From: an uncultured Oscillibacter sp.
GTDB taxonomy: Bacteria > Bacillota > Clostridia > Oscillospirales > Oscillospiraceae
Direction: 5' to 3'
NCBI GenBank assembly: GCA_910584995.1
Contig: CAJUDW010000022.1
Coordinates: 1-41,312 of the forward strand
DNA length: 41,312 nt
Part shown: piece after piece, positions 23,598 through 31,001 of the stretch
Layout: each line of letters starts with the position of its first letter
Position numbering within the stretch: position 1 is the first letter of the stretch
Notes under the pieces: generated by a model
What the model was told of the DNA's origin: nothing
Seen by the model: only the letters and a program-made list of their open reading frames with translations
Databases searched by the model: none
Translations under genes and position numbers: made by a program

Positions 23598-24497
23598 ATG
23601 CAGCCATTCCAATGGCAGGATCGCTTCAATATCGGCGTGGATATTGTCGATCAGGCGCACCGCAGGCTCTTTTCCATCGTCCAGAGAATTATGGAACTCT
23701 ATGTGGAAAAGCATGAAAACAAATTTGCCTGCGTGGAAGGAATCAAATATTTCAAGGCCTATGCCCTCAAGCATTTCGCAGAGGAGGAGGCCTATATGCG
23801 GGAAATCGGATACGCCAATTATCTGCTCCATAAGCGGCTTCACGACAGGATGCGGCGGGAAACGCTTCCGGCGCTGGAACGGGAACTCTATGCTTCCGAT
23901 TTCTCCACAGAGGCGGTGCAGCACTTTATCGGCGTCTGTACCGGCTGGCTGACCGGTCATATCATGATTGAGGATCGGGCTATTACCGGGAAAACAGACG
24001 CTGCGTCCGCCCCTATCTGCATGGACGACGAACTGTCCGTTATCCGCGGCATTATCCTCCACCCGCTTCAGGAGATGTTCGGACCGGAGGTCAGCTTCAT
24101 TGGCCGGTTTTCCGGCAAGGACGCTATTCTGGACGCTCAATATTATCAGCTTATCTACCGGGACCGGCAGGGACATGCGCTGCGGTTCATCCTAATCATC
24201 GGGGAGCCGCTGCTGCTCCGCGCAGCCAGTTTGATGTTTGGGATTGATTTTTATACCAGAAACGAGATTGTCCGCTTTGCCATGCAGGAAATCGCCCAGA
24301 ACCTGATCCAGAGGGCCGCGGCCGTCTTCGGAAAAGAGCCGGACGCATACCAGCTGGCAGGCGATCGGTTCCTGGAACCTGGGGAATACGAGGAGGCCTT
24401 TGCGGGACACAGGCATCTGTACAGCCTGCTGTTTGGGGTGAAGCAGTCTTGCTTCGCCATCTGTATTGATCAAATTCCGGAGGACGCGGTATCGTAA
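23598..24497 (+). CDS. Bacteriohemerythrin domain fused to CheX-like domain
   Basis: A 299-residue cytoplasmic protein. Residues 1-130 are a bacteriohemerythrin four-helix bundle with the full di-iron ligand set: His 21, His 59, Glu 63, His 78, His 82, His 121 and Asp 126, so it can bind oxygen or sense redox. Residues about 145-299 look like a CheX/CheC-type domain, with the expected catalytic helix at 225-245. The key motif reads EIAQN, i.e. Glu 231 with Gln at the position of the essential Asn and an Asn one residue later, so phosphatase activity is doubtful. An oxygen-responsive partner of CheY-like proteins is the natural inference. AAGAAGGGAAG precedes the ATG; it is a single-gene unit. 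Confidence 0.82.
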   Translation: MQPFQWQDRFNIGVDIVDQAHRRLFSIVQRIMELYVEKHENKFACVEGIKYFKAYALKHFAEEEAYMREIGYANYLLHKRLHDRMRRETLPALERELYASDFSTEAVQHFIGVCTGWLTGHIMIEDRAITGKTDAASAPICMDDELSVIRGIILHPLQEMFGPEVSFIGRFSGKDAILDAQYYQLIYRDRQGHALRFILIIGEPLLLRAASLMFGIDFYTRNEIVRFAMQEIAQNLIQRAAAVFGKEPDAYQLAGDRFLEPGEYEEAFAGHRHLYSLLFGVKQSCFAICIDQIPEDAVS

Positions 24498-24531
24498 ACG
24501 CCGTCCGCATCCCCTGCACAGTAAAAACGGA

Positions 24532-24563
24532 GCCCGCCCCCACCTTCCGGGGCGGGCATTTTT
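24532..24563 (+). terminator. Terminator after the hemerythrin-CheX gene
   Basis: Perfect 9-bp stem GCCCGCCCC with its complement, 8-nt loop, followed by ATTTTT. Confidence 0.93.
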
Positions 24564-24599
24564 CACGCCCTGGGGATCTGCCGGGAAAAGTCCGTCACC

Positions 24600-24624
24600 T
24601 TTGCCCTCCCGCCGCCATACCATA
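24600..24624 (+). promoter_or_regulatory. Possible sigma-K-type promoter of dpaA-dpaB
   Basis: CATACCATA (24616-24624) fits the sigma-K -10 pattern CATAnnnTA, with a CACC about 16 bp upstream as a minimal -35. It would leave a very short leader before the GGGGGAG ribosome-binding site. B. subtilis spoVF is known to be sigma-K-dependent, which makes this plausible, but the match is short. Confidence 0.4.
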
Positions 24625-24644
24625 AGGCGAGGGGGAGTGCAGGA

Positions 24645-25502
24645 ATGAAATCGGTATGCAAATCCTATGGCCTGATCGGCGGAGACCGGAGGCAGGCGGA
24701 ACTGAGCCGCCTCCTGGAGGAGGACAGCTATCCGGTGTGGACTTACGGGCTGGATCAGTGGAAGGCACCCGGCAGCGGAACCCTGGAGCAGGCCGCGTCG
24801 GCGGATGCCGTAGTGCTGCCTCTGCCGTTGTGCAGGGGGGACGGCGTGCTGAACTGCCAGGAAAATCCCATGCCTACGGCGGAACTGTTCCGGCGGTTTC
24901 GGCCGGAGCAGCGGATTCTGGCGGGACAGGTCCGTCCCCAGCAGCGGCGAGAGGCGGAGGACAGGGGCATCCTGCTGGAGGATTACTTCCTCCGGGAGGA
25001 ACTGACGGTGGCCAACGCCGCCGCCACGGCGGAGGCGGCCATCCAGGTGGCCATGGAGCGCCTGGACAGGACGCTTCTGGGCATGGAGTGCCTGGTGCTG
25101 GGTTTTGGACGCATCGGCAAGCTTTTAAGCTGCCGCCTCCAGGGGTTGGGCGCCCAGGTGACAGCCACCGCCCGCAAGGCGGCGGATCTGGCATGGATCC
25201 GGGCCTTCGGGTTCCGCGCCTTGGAGACCGGCGGGCTGGATGGGGAACTGTCCGGCTTTGGCGTTGTGTTCAACACTGTCCCGTCCCTGATCCTGGACAG
25301 CCGCCTGCTGGCCCAGCTGCCCCGGGACTGCCTCTGCGTGGATCTGGCCTCCGCCCGGGGGATTGACCTGTTGGCGGCGGAAACCCTAGGCCTGTCCGGT
25401 ATCTGGGCCAGATCTCTGCCGGGACGGCTGGCCCCCCGCACCGCCGCGGCCATTATCCGGGACGCGATTTATCATATGACGGCCTCCAGGCCGGACGTAT
25501 GA
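24645..25502 (+). CDS. dpaA: Dipicolinate synthase subunit A
   Basis: A 285-residue NAD(P)-dependent subunit (SpoVFA) of dipicolinate synthase, which makes pyridine-2,6-dicarboxylic acid for the spore core in the mother cell. The C-terminal half is a Rossmann fold with VLGFGRIGKLL (about 149-159) as the dinucleotide-binding loop; the N-terminal half carries the family phrases LIGGDRRQ and VLPLPLCRGDGVLN. Length matches the family. GGGGGAG precedes the ATG. The subunit B gene follows on the same strand, the usual operon order. Expected expression is late in sporulation. Confidence 0.95.
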   Translation: MKSVCKSYGLIGGDRRQAELSRLLEEDSYPVWTYGLDQWKAPGSGTLEQAASADAVVLPLPLCRGDGVLNCQENPMPTAELFRRFRPEQRILAGQVRPQQRREAEDRGILLEDYFLREELTVANAAATAEAAIQVAMERLDRTLLGMECLVLGFGRIGKLLSCRLQGLGAQVTATARKAADLAWIRAFGFRALETGGLDGELSGFGVVFNTVPSLILDSRLLAQLPRDCLCVDLASARGIDLLAAETLGLSGIWARSLPGRLAPRTAAAIIRDAIYHMTASRPDV

Positions 25503-25594
25503 ACCGTCTCCCGGGCGGCGGTATCCGGGACGGCCCCGCATCCTGCGGGGTACGTTTCCGTACATCAATCTCAGGAAAAACGAGGTGAACCCGC

Positions 25595-26167
25595 GTGAGA
25601 AAGGAACGGGTTGGATTCGCGGTATGCGGGTCCTTTTGCACCCATGGGCAGATGCTCAAAGCGCTGGAGCGGCTGACGGCCCTCTATGAAACAGTGATCC
25701 CCATCGTCTCGGAGACCGCTGCCTTCACGGATACCCGGTTCGGCACGTCCGAGGATCTGCTGGAGAAGCTGGAGGATTTGACAGGGCGGGACGTCCTGTG
25801 CGACATCCCTTCTGTGGAACCTATCGGGCCGAAGAAGCTGCTGGATGTGCTGGTTATCGCGCCGGCCACCGGCAACACCATTGCTAAGCTGGCAAACGGC
25901 ATTGCCGACACCGCCGTCACCATGGCGGCAAAGTCCCACCTGCGCAACGGCAGGCCGGTGGTGCTTGCGGTTTCCACCAATGACGGGCTGGCGGCGGGAG
26001 CCAGGAATATCGGGGAACTTTTGGCCCGGAAGCACTATTACTTTGTGCCCTTCGGTCAGGACAGCGCGGAGACGAAGCCCTGCTCCCTGGTGGCGGATTT
26101 TGAGCGGCTGCCGGAAACGGTGGACGCCGCCCTGCGGGGGGAGCAGATACAGCCGATCCTGCTGTAA
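25595..26167 (+). CDS. dpaB: Dipicolinate synthase subunit B
   Basis: A 190-residue flavoprotein-like subunit (SpoVFB) acting with DpaA to oxidise dihydrodipicolinate to dipicolinate. The N-terminal GFAVCGSFCTHGQ and the VIAPATGNTIAKLANGIADT segment are characteristic of this flavoprotein (UbiX/Dfp-like) family. It starts at GTG 25595 with GAGGTG 7 bp upstream; no better in-frame ATG is present before the conserved N-terminus. The 92-bp gap after dpaA contains only a small hairpin, so the genes are probably cotranscribed. The pair shows that the host forms heat-resistant endospores. Confidence 0.95.
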   Translation: MRKERVGFAVCGSFCTHGQMLKALERLTALYETVIPIVSETAAFTDTRFGTSEDLLEKLEDLTGRDVLCDIPSVEPIGPKKLLDVLVIAPATGNTIAKLANGIADTAVTMAAKSHLRNGRPVVLAVSTNDGLAAGARNIGELLARKHYYFVPFGQDSAETKPCSLVADFERLPETVDAALRGEQIQPILL

Positions 26168-26194
26168 CGCAGGCAGGCGGAACCGAATAATAAG

Positions 26195-26223
26195 GCCCGG
26201 ATGGCGCATAACGCCGTCCGGGC
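26195..26223. terminator. Terminator between dpaB and the convergent kinase gene
   Basis: A 12-bp stem with one G-U pair (GCCCGGATGGCG, loop CATAA, CGCCGTCCGGGC). The T-run on the plus strand is short. Confidence 0.75.
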
Positions 26224-26274
26224 TTCTCCAACTTGTAATAATCCGAATATAAACAACGAGATGTTATCGGGCAA

Positions 26275-28626
26275 TCAGCCTTCCCGCTGCTTGGAAGCCT
26301 GTTCCCGCAGGGTTTCCGCAATCAGTCTGAACATCTTTCCTGCGTCCAGGGGTTTTGCGATGTGCCCGTTCATACCGGCCTCAAGGGCTTTGTCGCAGTC
26401 CTCCTTGAAGGCGTTGGCCGTCAGCGCCAGAATCGGGACGGAGGCCTTCGCCTTGTCTGCAAAGGCACGGATGGACATGGCTGCCTGATAGCCGTCCATG
26501 TTGGGCATCTGGATATCCATCAGGATCAGATCGTAATAACCTGCCTCCGCCTTCTGCTGCATGGCAACACACTCCACGCCGTCCCTCGCCCGGTCCACCA
26601 GAAAGCCCTTGCCGGTCAGGAGTTTTGTGGCAATCATGGCGTTGATGTCGATGTCCTCCGCCATGAGAATCCGCTTGCCCTCGAACAGCGCGGCTTCCGG
26701 CAGTGCTGCTTCCTCCGGCGGTTCAACAGCCGGAGCCTGCCCCACCCGGTGGGGCAGGCGGATGATTACCTTCGTTCCCTGGCCCTGTTGGCTTTCGATG
26801 GCAATCGTGCCCCGCATCAGATCCACCAGGTTTTTTACAATAGCCAGGCCAAGCCCCGTGCCCTGGATGCCGCTGGCCGTGGAAGTCCGCTCCCGGGAAA
26901 AGGAGTCGTAGGCGTGGGCCAGGAACTCGGCGGACATGCCGATCCCGTTGTCCTGCACAATAGTCTCCATTGTGCAGACATCCCCGCTGTCCCCAGGCAG
27001 TTCCCGGAAGGAGATGTCGATGGTGCCGCCGTTGGGGGTGTATTTTATGGAATTGCCTACAATGTTTAAAAATATCTGGGAATAGTGGGTGGCGTCAATA
27101 TAGAGGTAGGGGTGGGTGATATCCTGGCTGACATTGAAGGACAGGTTCTTTTTCCGGAGTTCGCCGTCAAAGATGGTGCACAGGCGGCTGCATGTGCTCT
27201 TGACCTCCACCAGATCTTCTTCAATCACGATTTTGTGGTTTTCAATTCTGGACAGTTCCAGGATATTATTGATGAGATCCAACAGCTGCTTGGAGGAAAC
27301 GTCGATGTTTTCCAGGTACATCCGCTGGGTTTCCAGATCGCAGCTTTCCAGCGCCAGATTGGTGAACCCAAGAATGGCGTTCATGGGGGTGCGGATGTCG
27401 TGGGACATGTTGAAAAGGAACTCCGATTTGGCCCGGCTGGCTTTCTCCGCCCGCTCCACGGCGATCTCCAGCTGCTTATGCTGCTGTTCCAGTTCTTCCT
27501 TCTGCTGCCGGATTTTCTCGCTCATTTTCAGCTTTTCGGAGTTCCGCAGCAGGCTTGCCACCATGCTGTTGATGTGATCGCTCAGTTCCAGGAACTCCTT
27601 GCTGTCCTTGACGTCAACTGCCGTATTCAGATCCCCGTGCTGGATGGCCCGGAGATTCCAGTTGATCCGTTTGAGTTGTTCAATTACCGTATTGTTGACG
27701 CTGCTTGTCACGGCATATACCAGGATGATGGAGATGAACACCAGCCCGGCCAGCAGGAAGAGGTTGTTGATTAGGACGGATTGATAGAAAGTGGACAGGG
27801 GGGAGGCCCAGATCACGTAGTTCCCGCCAATTTTTTGGGACAGGCAGTAAATTATTTTACTGTTCATTTCCGTGTAAAACGCTTTATCCGTCCACAGATG
27901 CTCTTTCTGAAAACCAACCTCTGTCAGATCCTTCCCCACGTCGGAGACAATGGTGGAGCCCACCACCGTCTGGGTTTCCGGGCTGATGGCATACAGGTCG
28001 TATCCCACCCCGGTTCCCAGCAGGGAGAAGATGTAGGAGAGTTCGTTCTTTTGGGTGGCCTGCAGCACGGTGGAGGGATACATGCCAATCTGCACGATGA
28101 AGGTTCTGTCGTCGTTCCAAAGGGCCGAATACTGCACCAGCTTATGATCCGCCGTGTTGGGGGTGATGTCCTGCACCAGTTCCAGGGAGTAATCCGTCAG
28201 CAGCGGCTTGAAAAAACCGATCTGTTCGCCGTCATCAAAGGAGTAGCCCCAGTATTCGGGATGCGTGCCTGTGACGATGACACCGTTTGCGTCAAAAATA
28301 TGGATTTCATCCACTTCCACATCAGCGGCGATTTCCCGGAGTTCCTCTACGCTCTCCCCAACAGAAGGGTTGCCTTTAAGGATATACGCCACCGTCCTGG
28401 CGTCATTCAGGCAGCGGGTGGCGTATTCCTCCTGCACGCGTTCCAATTCCCTGGAGTTTTCCTCCAGGATTTGGCCCACCTGCTCAAAAATCTGCCGGGC
28501 ATTTTGGCGGGCTGTCTGCCGCACGCTGAAAATCTGAATGGTTGTGGAAAGGAAGAGAATGATGATCACCATGATCCGCGCGATTCTGTGCATTTTTTCC
28601 ACAACCAGATCCCGAATCGCCTGCAT
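26275..28626 (-). CDS. Hybrid sensor histidine kinase / response regulator
   Basis: A 783-residue membrane sensor kinase. TM1 about 15-33, an extracytoplasmic Cache-like sensor about 34-283, TM2 about 284-306, a HAMP-like region and coiled-coil (about 310-400), HisKA with phosphorylated His 409 (FNMSHDIRTPMN), HATPase with N-box (Asn 525 region) and G-boxes DNGIGM and GTGLGL, then a C-terminal receiver with phosphoacceptor Asp 704 (LMDIQMPNMDG). No DNA-binding output follows, so the signal probably passes to a separate phosphotransfer partner or the protein acts on another regulator. The ligand is unknown. GGGGGAG lies about 6 bp before the ATG. It is transcribed alone from a recognisable promoter. 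Confidence 0.93.
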   Translation of the reverse strand: MQAIRDLVVEKMHRIARIMVIIILFLSTTIQIFSVRQTARQNARQIFEQVGQILEENSRELERVQEEYATRCLNDARTVAYILKGNPSVGESVEELREIAADVEVDEIHIFDANGVIVTGTHPEYWGYSFDDGEQIGFFKPLLTDYSLELVQDITPNTADHKLVQYSALWNDDRTFIVQIGMYPSTVLQATQKNELSYIFSLLGTGVGYDLYAISPETQTVVGSTIVSDVGKDLTEVGFQKEHLWTDKAFYTEMNSKIIYCLSQKIGGNYVIWASPLSTFYQSVLINNLFLLAGLVFISIILVYAVTSSVNNTVIEQLKRINWNLRAIQHGDLNTAVDVKDSKEFLELSDHINSMVASLLRNSEKLKMSEKIRQQKEELEQQHKQLEIAVERAEKASRAKSEFLFNMSHDIRTPMNAILGFTNLALESCDLETQRMYLENIDVSSKQLLDLINNILELSRIENHKIVIEEDLVEVKSTCSRLCTIFDGELRKKNLSFNVSQDITHPYLYIDATHYSQIFLNIVGNSIKYTPNGGTIDISFRELPGDSGDVCTMETIVQDNGIGMSAEFLAHAYDSFSRERTSTASGIQGTGLGLAIVKNLVDLMRGTIAIESQQGQGTKVIIRLPHRVGQAPAVEPPEEAALPEAALFEGKRILMAEDIDINAMIATKLLTGKGFLVDRARDGVECVAMQQKAEAGYYDLILMDIQMPNMDGYQAAMSIRAFADKAKASVPILALTANAFKEDCDKALEAGMNGHIAKPLDAGKMFRLIAETLREQASKQREG

Positions 28627-28723
28627 GGGTATTCTCCCCCTTTCCTGCGCCGGCCGCGAAGCGTGGGGCCTTCGGTTTCCCGGCGGCTGCCCTGTGAAAG
28701 CGCCTATATCAATTTATCTGTTT

Positions 28724-28752
28724 ATTGTATCATAGCCGGAAGGAAAAAGCAA
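28724..28752 (-). promoter_or_regulatory. Promoter of the hybrid kinase gene
   Basis: On the minus strand TTGCTT (28747-28752), 17-bp spacer, TACAAT (28724-28729), about 98 bp before the start codon. Confidence 0.6.
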
Positions 28753-28818
28753 ATGGCAATAGCCGCAAATCCCGGGCGTTCTTTTCGTTCGTGGGCTATA
28801 GATGTGCGGGTATGGTTA

Positions 28819-28847
28819 TTGACACATCCAGAACTTTTCAGTATAAT
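28819..28847 (+). promoter_or_regulatory. Consensus sigma-A promoter of the FIST-MCP operon
   Basis: Perfect TTGACA (28819-28824), 17-bp spacer and perfect TATAAT (28842-28847). Such an exact match predicts strong, probably vegetative expression. Confidence 0.92.
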
Positions 28848-28883
28848 AAAATTCTGTAAATTTGGTAGGAGGTAGACAGCGTC

Positions 28884-29939
28884 GTGAAGCAGTTTGTCGG
28901 TATAAGCCAAAATGGAAGCCTGGAGGAGGCTGTTACTGGACTCCGTGATCCCCAATTTATTATGCTGTTATCAAACAACACCCAGTTCGAAACCCATGTA
29001 AAGGATTTGGAGCGGCGTTTTCCCGGCGTCCCCAGTATTGGCTGCATCGGCATGTGCTATCAGGCCAACATTGTGGAAAACGGCGTAGGCATTATCGCTT
29101 TTTATGACGGCGTCAGCGCCGCGGCCAATGTTTTGGAACATGTATCCGATATGCCGGTCAAGTATATCCGCCGCTTGGAGCGGGATATGCAGAGCGTGGG
29201 CGGTTCCAGCCAGGACACCGTCTGCATTGACTTCTGCACCGGAAACGATGCCTGCGTCCTGACCACCATCTGCACGATTCTCCGCCAGAGGGATGTCGCC
29301 CTGGTAGGCGGCACCGGCGGGGAGGGACGGGTCTCTGCCAACGGCCGGATCTATCAGGATGCGGTGGCTTACGGGCTGGTCCGCAACCTGGGCGGCCGGG
29401 TGAAAACCTATAAGGAAAATATTTACCATCAGTTTGGAAATTACCGCTTCATCGCGTCCGATACGGACCGGGCCAACTACATATTGGGATCCCTGAACGG
29501 GAGATCGGCCAAGCAGGTTTACAAGAATATCCTGCATGTGACGGATCAGGAGATCCTGACCCGCACCTTCCAGAACCCCTTCGGCAAGATCAACGGAGAT
29601 GATACCTGCATCATCTCCATCAAGGATATTGAGGGCGACGCCCTGGCCTGTTTCCGCCAGGTGAACGACTCCGACGTGCTGATCCTGCTGGAACTGGGGG
29701 ATTACCAGGCCATTACCCGGAACACCATCCAGCAGATTATGCAGGAGTTCCCCCGCCGCTCGGCGGTTTTCTCCGTGAACTGCCTGTTCCGCTACAAGCT
29801 GTTTTCCGAACGCGGCTATATGCAGACCTACCTTAACGACATGGGGAGCCTGGGCTGTCACGCCGGCCTTGTGGGATACGGGGAGCACTATAATAACCGC
29901 TTTGTCAACCAATCCATGACCTGCGCGGTCTTTGAGTAA
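28884..29939 (+). CDS. FIST-domain sensory protein
   Basis: A 351-residue soluble protein with FIST N and C domains, a small-molecule sensory module usually found at the N-terminus of chemoreceptors or kinases. The N-terminal domain shows the phrases IGCIGMC and VGIIAFYDG, the middle ALVGGTGGEG, and the C-terminal domain AVFSVNCLFRYKLF and HAGLVGYGEHYNN, all typical. It starts at GTG 28884 with AGGAGGT 10 bp upstream. No signal peptide or membrane segment is seen, so sensing is cytoplasmic. It is 15 bp from a soluble MCP signalling protein, so the usual fused FIST-MCP receptor appears here as two polypeptides. Ligand unknown; amino acids are proposed for the family. Confidence 0.9.
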   Translation: MKQFVGISQNGSLEEAVTGLRDPQFIMLLSNNTQFETHVKDLERRFPGVPSIGCIGMCYQANIVENGVGIIAFYDGVSAAANVLEHVSDMPVKYIRRLERDMQSVGGSSQDTVCIDFCTGNDACVLTTICTILRQRDVALVGGTGGEGRVSANGRIYQDAVAYGLVRNLGGRVKTYKENIYHQFGNYRFIASDTDRANYILGSLNGRSAKQVYKNILHVTDQEILTRTFQNPFGKINGDDTCIISIKDIEGDALACFRQVNDSDVLILLELGDYQAITRNTIQQIMQEFPRRSAVFSVNCLFRYKLFSERGYMQTYLNDMGSLGCHAGLVGYGEHYNNRFVNQSMTCAVFE

Positions 29940-29954
29940 GGGAGGGGATTCGGA

Positions 29955-30911
29955 ATGTTATTTGCAGGAAAACGCCACGGGCAGCCGAATCTGCCCCAGG
30001 AGGAGAGAAGCTTCTATCCGATTTTGCATGTGGCAGGCAGCCTGGAGAACTATCAGCAGGATCTGGTGAAGAAGGAAGTGGCCTCCCTCTCGGAACTGAG
30101 CATGGTAGGCGCCACCTTTGCCGGCGTGCTGAAGGAAGCGGATCACTTCCAGGAACAACTTCAGGAGATGGGGGTCTCCTTCTCCAACATTGACCAGACC
30201 GCCGGGCAGTTCAACCAGGTCCGCAGCGAGATTGCCCAGACCGTTGCCGAGGCCCAGGGACAGATGGAGGAACTGAGCCAGACCTCCATGCATGTGCAGG
30301 AATCCTACGATGAGATGAAGGAGATCTTCACGCATCTGCAAAATGCCATCCGGGGGATCCAGCAGTGTATGGGGAAGATTGTCTCCATTGCGGATCAGAC
30401 CAATATCCTGGCCATTAACGCCTCCATTGAGGCGGCCAGGGCCGGTGTGGAGGGCCGTGGCTTCGCCGTGGTGGCCGCCCAGGTAAAGGAACTGGCCAAG
30501 GAGATTAAGGTGCTGGCCGGGGAAGTGGATACCGGCGTCTGCGAGGTGGGAAACCGGGCCGGGGAACTCAGCAGCAGCATCCTCACCTCCCAGGAAACCC
30601 TGGGCCAGGGGGTAGGCCTTGTGGCGCAGACAGACGAGAGTTTTCAAAAGATTACCGCCGCCGCCGAGAGCGCGGCCGCCGTACAGCTGGGGATTTCCCA
30701 GGTTATCGAATCTTCCCAGCAGGAACTGCAGGTGCTCTGCCAGTTCTTTGATAAGATCAAAGGGCAGTATCAGGAGGTCATCAAGCACATTGATCGGGCC
30801 AGCCGCCTGGGGACTACGAAGAGCGCTATGTTTGAGGATATGGAGAACATGATTTCCCAGATCCCGCCCCTGGTCAAGGATTTGGCCACTGAGGACTGCC
30901 CCATCAACTGA
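29955..30911 (+). CDS. Soluble methyl-accepting chemotaxis signalling protein
   Basis: A 318-residue cytoplasmic protein that is essentially one long MCP coiled-coil hairpin. The highly conserved tip ADQTNILAINASIEAARAG (about 149-167) followed by GRGFAVVAAQVKELA is present, so coupling to CheA/CheW is expected. It has no membrane segment; the N-terminal 60 residues are the only possible input or partner-binding region. GGGAGGGG precedes the ATG. The gene is 15 bp from the FIST gene under one consensus promoter, so FIST probably supplies the signal by contact. CheA and CheW are not in this window. Confidence 0.92.
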   Translation: MLFAGKRHGQPNLPQEERSFYPILHVAGSLENYQQDLVKKEVASLSELSMVGATFAGVLKEADHFQEQLQEMGVSFSNIDQTAGQFNQVRSEIAQTVAEAQGQMEELSQTSMHVQESYDEMKEIFTHLQNAIRGIQQCMGKIVSIADQTNILAINASIEAARAGVEGRGFAVVAAQVKELAKEIKVLAGEVDTGVCEVGNRAGELSSSILTSQETLGQGVGLVAQTDESFQKITAAAESAAAVQLGISQVIESSQQELQVLCQFFDKIKGQYQEVIKHIDRASRLGTTKSAMFEDMENMISQIPPLVKDLATEDCPIN

Positions 30912-30940
30912 TACCGGCACGGAGAGCCGCGTTTTAACCT

Positions 30941-30995
30941 GAATAGGATAAGAGGCAGGCGGACGCTTTGCGTCCGCCTGCCTCTTATCCTATTC
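30941..30995. terminator. 25-bp perfect inverted repeat between convergent MCP and FapA genes
   Basis: Arms 30941-30965 and 30971-30995 are exactly complementary with a 5-nt loop (CTTTG). It ends 6 bp before the stop of the convergent FapA gene. It probably terminates both transcripts, although no separate T-run follows; the length and perfection of the stem are unusual. Confidence 0.8.
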
Positions 30996-31001
30996 AAGCC
31001 G

